A stretch of DNA of 64,000 bases from Peribacillus sp044761985 (lineage in GTDB: Bacteria; Bacillota; Bacilli; Bacillales; DSM-1321), in contig NZ_JBIWDK010000006.1 in NCBI RefSeq assembly GCF_044761985.1, forward strand, positions 1-64,000. The letters are read 5' to 3'. Shown piece by piece: positions 62,814-64,000 of the stretch. The position numbers and the translations under genes were made by a program. The notes under the pieces were generated by a model, which saw only the letters and a program-made list of their open reading frames with translations, searched no databases and had not been told where the DNA came from. Each line of letters begins with the position of its first letter. The stretch's first letter is position 1.

Positions 62814-64000
62814 TTAATGAACCGTTTCATGTTTTTCCAACCATTTTAGCATTTTCATGCGAATTTTTTTTGATGGGATTTTAATTCCCCTCTCAATATT
62901 ACTAATGTAAGGGGCAGAAATTTCTAGTTCTTCTGCCAATTGATATAGGGTAAGATTGAGCACTTTTCTAGTGTTTCTTATTTGCTTACCAATTTGTTCA
63001 TTCTTTTGGTTAGAATGTTTTTGTTCCGAATCATCAATAGGCTTTTTTTTCTCAATTGAGCGATATTGATCCTTAATAATCTCCGGAGGTTCTATTAAAA
63101 TCATGGAATTCAACCAAATATTCGCCCATCCTTTAAAATCCGCAATAGACTCGTCCCACTTTTCATAATGCCATGATGCAATTACTCCATCATCAAGTAA
63201 CTTATCCAAAGCCTTTTCAAAACGTTCTCTCGTACGCGATGGAGTTCGAATATTTATCTCTTCCCCAATAGATTCCAAGAGCGTACTTGTTTTATTTGGC
63301 TGTAAAAAGGTTCCTTTTCTCGCTTGTGTCCTCCAACGCCAGCTTAAATATCTAGTAAGTCGTTTCTCCCACAGTTGTTTATAAGGGTTATATTGCAAAG
63401 CTTTAATTGAAAGAAGTGCAACCTGCCTGCCAGATCCATTCAAGAACTTCGCGAAAACCCGATCAATTGTAAAGGAAATCTTTTTCTTACATGTTTCCTC
63501 CGAAATGGAGTATTCTTCCCCCTTACGGTCGATAAAAGTAAATGTCCGTCCTTGCAACCTTGTATGAACTGGTTTACCTTTTTCGTAGACGATTGCTTTT
63601 TGGATATTAATCCATATGCTCTGAATATTTGTAAGCGATTTCAAAACTTGTTCTCGTTGTTTCGCTTCATATCCCCCTCTTCGCCCATCTCCACCAAGTT
63701 TAGGTTTTAAGCCTCTTATGGATAGTAAATCACTCAGGTGAATTTCTATAATTTCTTCATTGTTTCTCGCCTTGGATAAAAACAGGCTGCAAAGGGCATC
63801 GAATACATCCACATCCGCATCCGACAATAATTGTACTCTGTTCCATGCTTTGTCGACTATACTCTGTTCCATATTTAGAGAGTGGTTGAATATAGGGATA
63901 ATTTGTATAAATCCTTCTGTGTTTCCACGTAGAATAGGTGTGGATGGCCATGGGGCATTTCCGATTTTTTGAAAGTTCTTTTTATAAATGGCGTCTCTGA
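62814..64000 (-). CDS. Replication-initiator-like protein with C-terminal HTH, cut by the window edge
   Basis: The frame is open from the stop at 62814 to base 64000, so the 5' end lies outside; the ATG at 63872 has no ribosome site and is internal. Visible text upstream of it includes GNAPWPSTPILRGNTEGFIQ. The central part (DVFDALCSLFLSKA, IWINIQKAIVYEKGK, RQVALLSIKALQYNPYKQLWEKRLTRYLSWRWR) has the winged-helix layout of TrfA/RepA-type plasmid replication initiators. After a charged linker comes an XRE-type helix-turn-helix (LNLTLYQLAEELEISAPYISNIERGI, final ~60 residues), an unusual addition. A plasmid origin or an integrated plasmid remnant could be close. The family assignment is by pattern only. 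Confidence 0.6.
   Translation of the reverse strand, partial: RDAIYKKNFQKIGNAPWPSTPILRGNTEGFIQIIPIFNHSLNMEQSIVDKAWNRVQLLSDADVDVFDALCSLFLSKARNNEEIIEIHLSDLLSIRGLKPKLGGDGRRGGYEAKQREQVLKSLTNIQSIWINIQKAIVYEKGKPVHTRLQGRTFTFIDRKGEEYSISEETCKKKISFTIDRVFAKFLNGSGRQVALLSIKALQYNPYKQLWEKRLTRYLSWRWRTQARKGTFLQPNKTSTLLESIGEEINIRTPSRTRERFEKALDKLLDDGVIASWHYEKWDESIADFKGWANIWLNSMILIEPPEIIKDQYRSIEKKKPIDDSEQKHSNQKNEQIGKQIRNTRKVLNLTLYQLAEELEISAPYISNIERGIKIPSKKIRMKMLKWLEKHETVH

Overview
The window reads as a low-GC Gram-positive genome of the Bacillus type. Evidence: strong purine-rich ribosome binding sites, frequent TTG and GTG starts, U-tailed hairpin terminators, and genes with clear B. subtilis counterparts (PucABCDE-type xanthine dehydrogenase, OpuA, YerD, a YflG-type methionine aminopeptidase). 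A Peribacillus/Bacillus-like soil organism is my guess; I cannot fix the species. I saw no rRNA, tRNA or CRISPR array. The right edge cuts a gene resembling a plasmid replication initiator.

Layout. 1-11.2 kb: metabolic and transport genes (FAD amine oxidase, MBL hydrolase, MFS pump, YerD-like glutamate-synthase-domain protein, glycerate kinase, OpuA compatible-solute transporter with fused permease and binding protein). 11.2-18 kb: a HEAT-repeat protein behind a cluster of inverted repeats, then a five-gene molybdenum xanthine dehydrogenase operon ending in two unknown small genes, one of them internally duplicated. 18.4-24 kb: a tiny phospholipase-A2-like protein, a FadR/GntR regulator divergent from a GlcD oxidase plus BASS transporter (with two TGGT-N3-ACCA operators), and a 44-residue protein resembling the ribosome-rescue factors ArfA/BrfA. 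24.1-26.1 kb: an AT-rich gene desert with a broken gene remnant. 26.1-32 kb: cytochrome P450, lipoprotein, acetoacetyl-CoA synthetase and an acyl-CoA dehydrogenase-like protein. 32-41 kb: membrane GTPase, tandem-PadR regulator, methionine aminopeptidase, lytic enzyme, a TetM-like translation GTPase and two paralogous methyltransferases.

41.2-44.8 kb: a four-gene cassette (DUF4176-like protein, helical LXG-like protein, alpha/beta-hydrolase lipase, lipoprotein) that looks like a type VII secretion lipase toxin with helpers and a lipoprotein immunity protein. 45-51.4 kb: carbamoyl-amino-acid hydrolase divergent from a double-MerR regulator, a HelD-like RNA polymerase/helicase factor, and unknown proteins.

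51.4-61.5 kb: a nine-gene minus-strand operon for CoA-thioester degradation: NDP-forming acyl-CoA ligase, two MaoC-type hydratase subunits, a cysteine-less thiolase-like protein next to a DUF35 zinc-ribbon protein (the Ltp2/DUF35 retro-aldolase arrangement of actinobacterial steroid side-chain degradation), two acyl-CoA dehydrogenase subunits, an aldehyde dehydrogenase and an MFS transporter. The MFS gene is broken by a clean 187-bp inversion between 4-bp inverted repeats; flipping it back on paper restores one 425-codon frame. 61.8-64 kb: a CPBP membrane protease and the replication-initiator-like gene, which stays open to the window edge.
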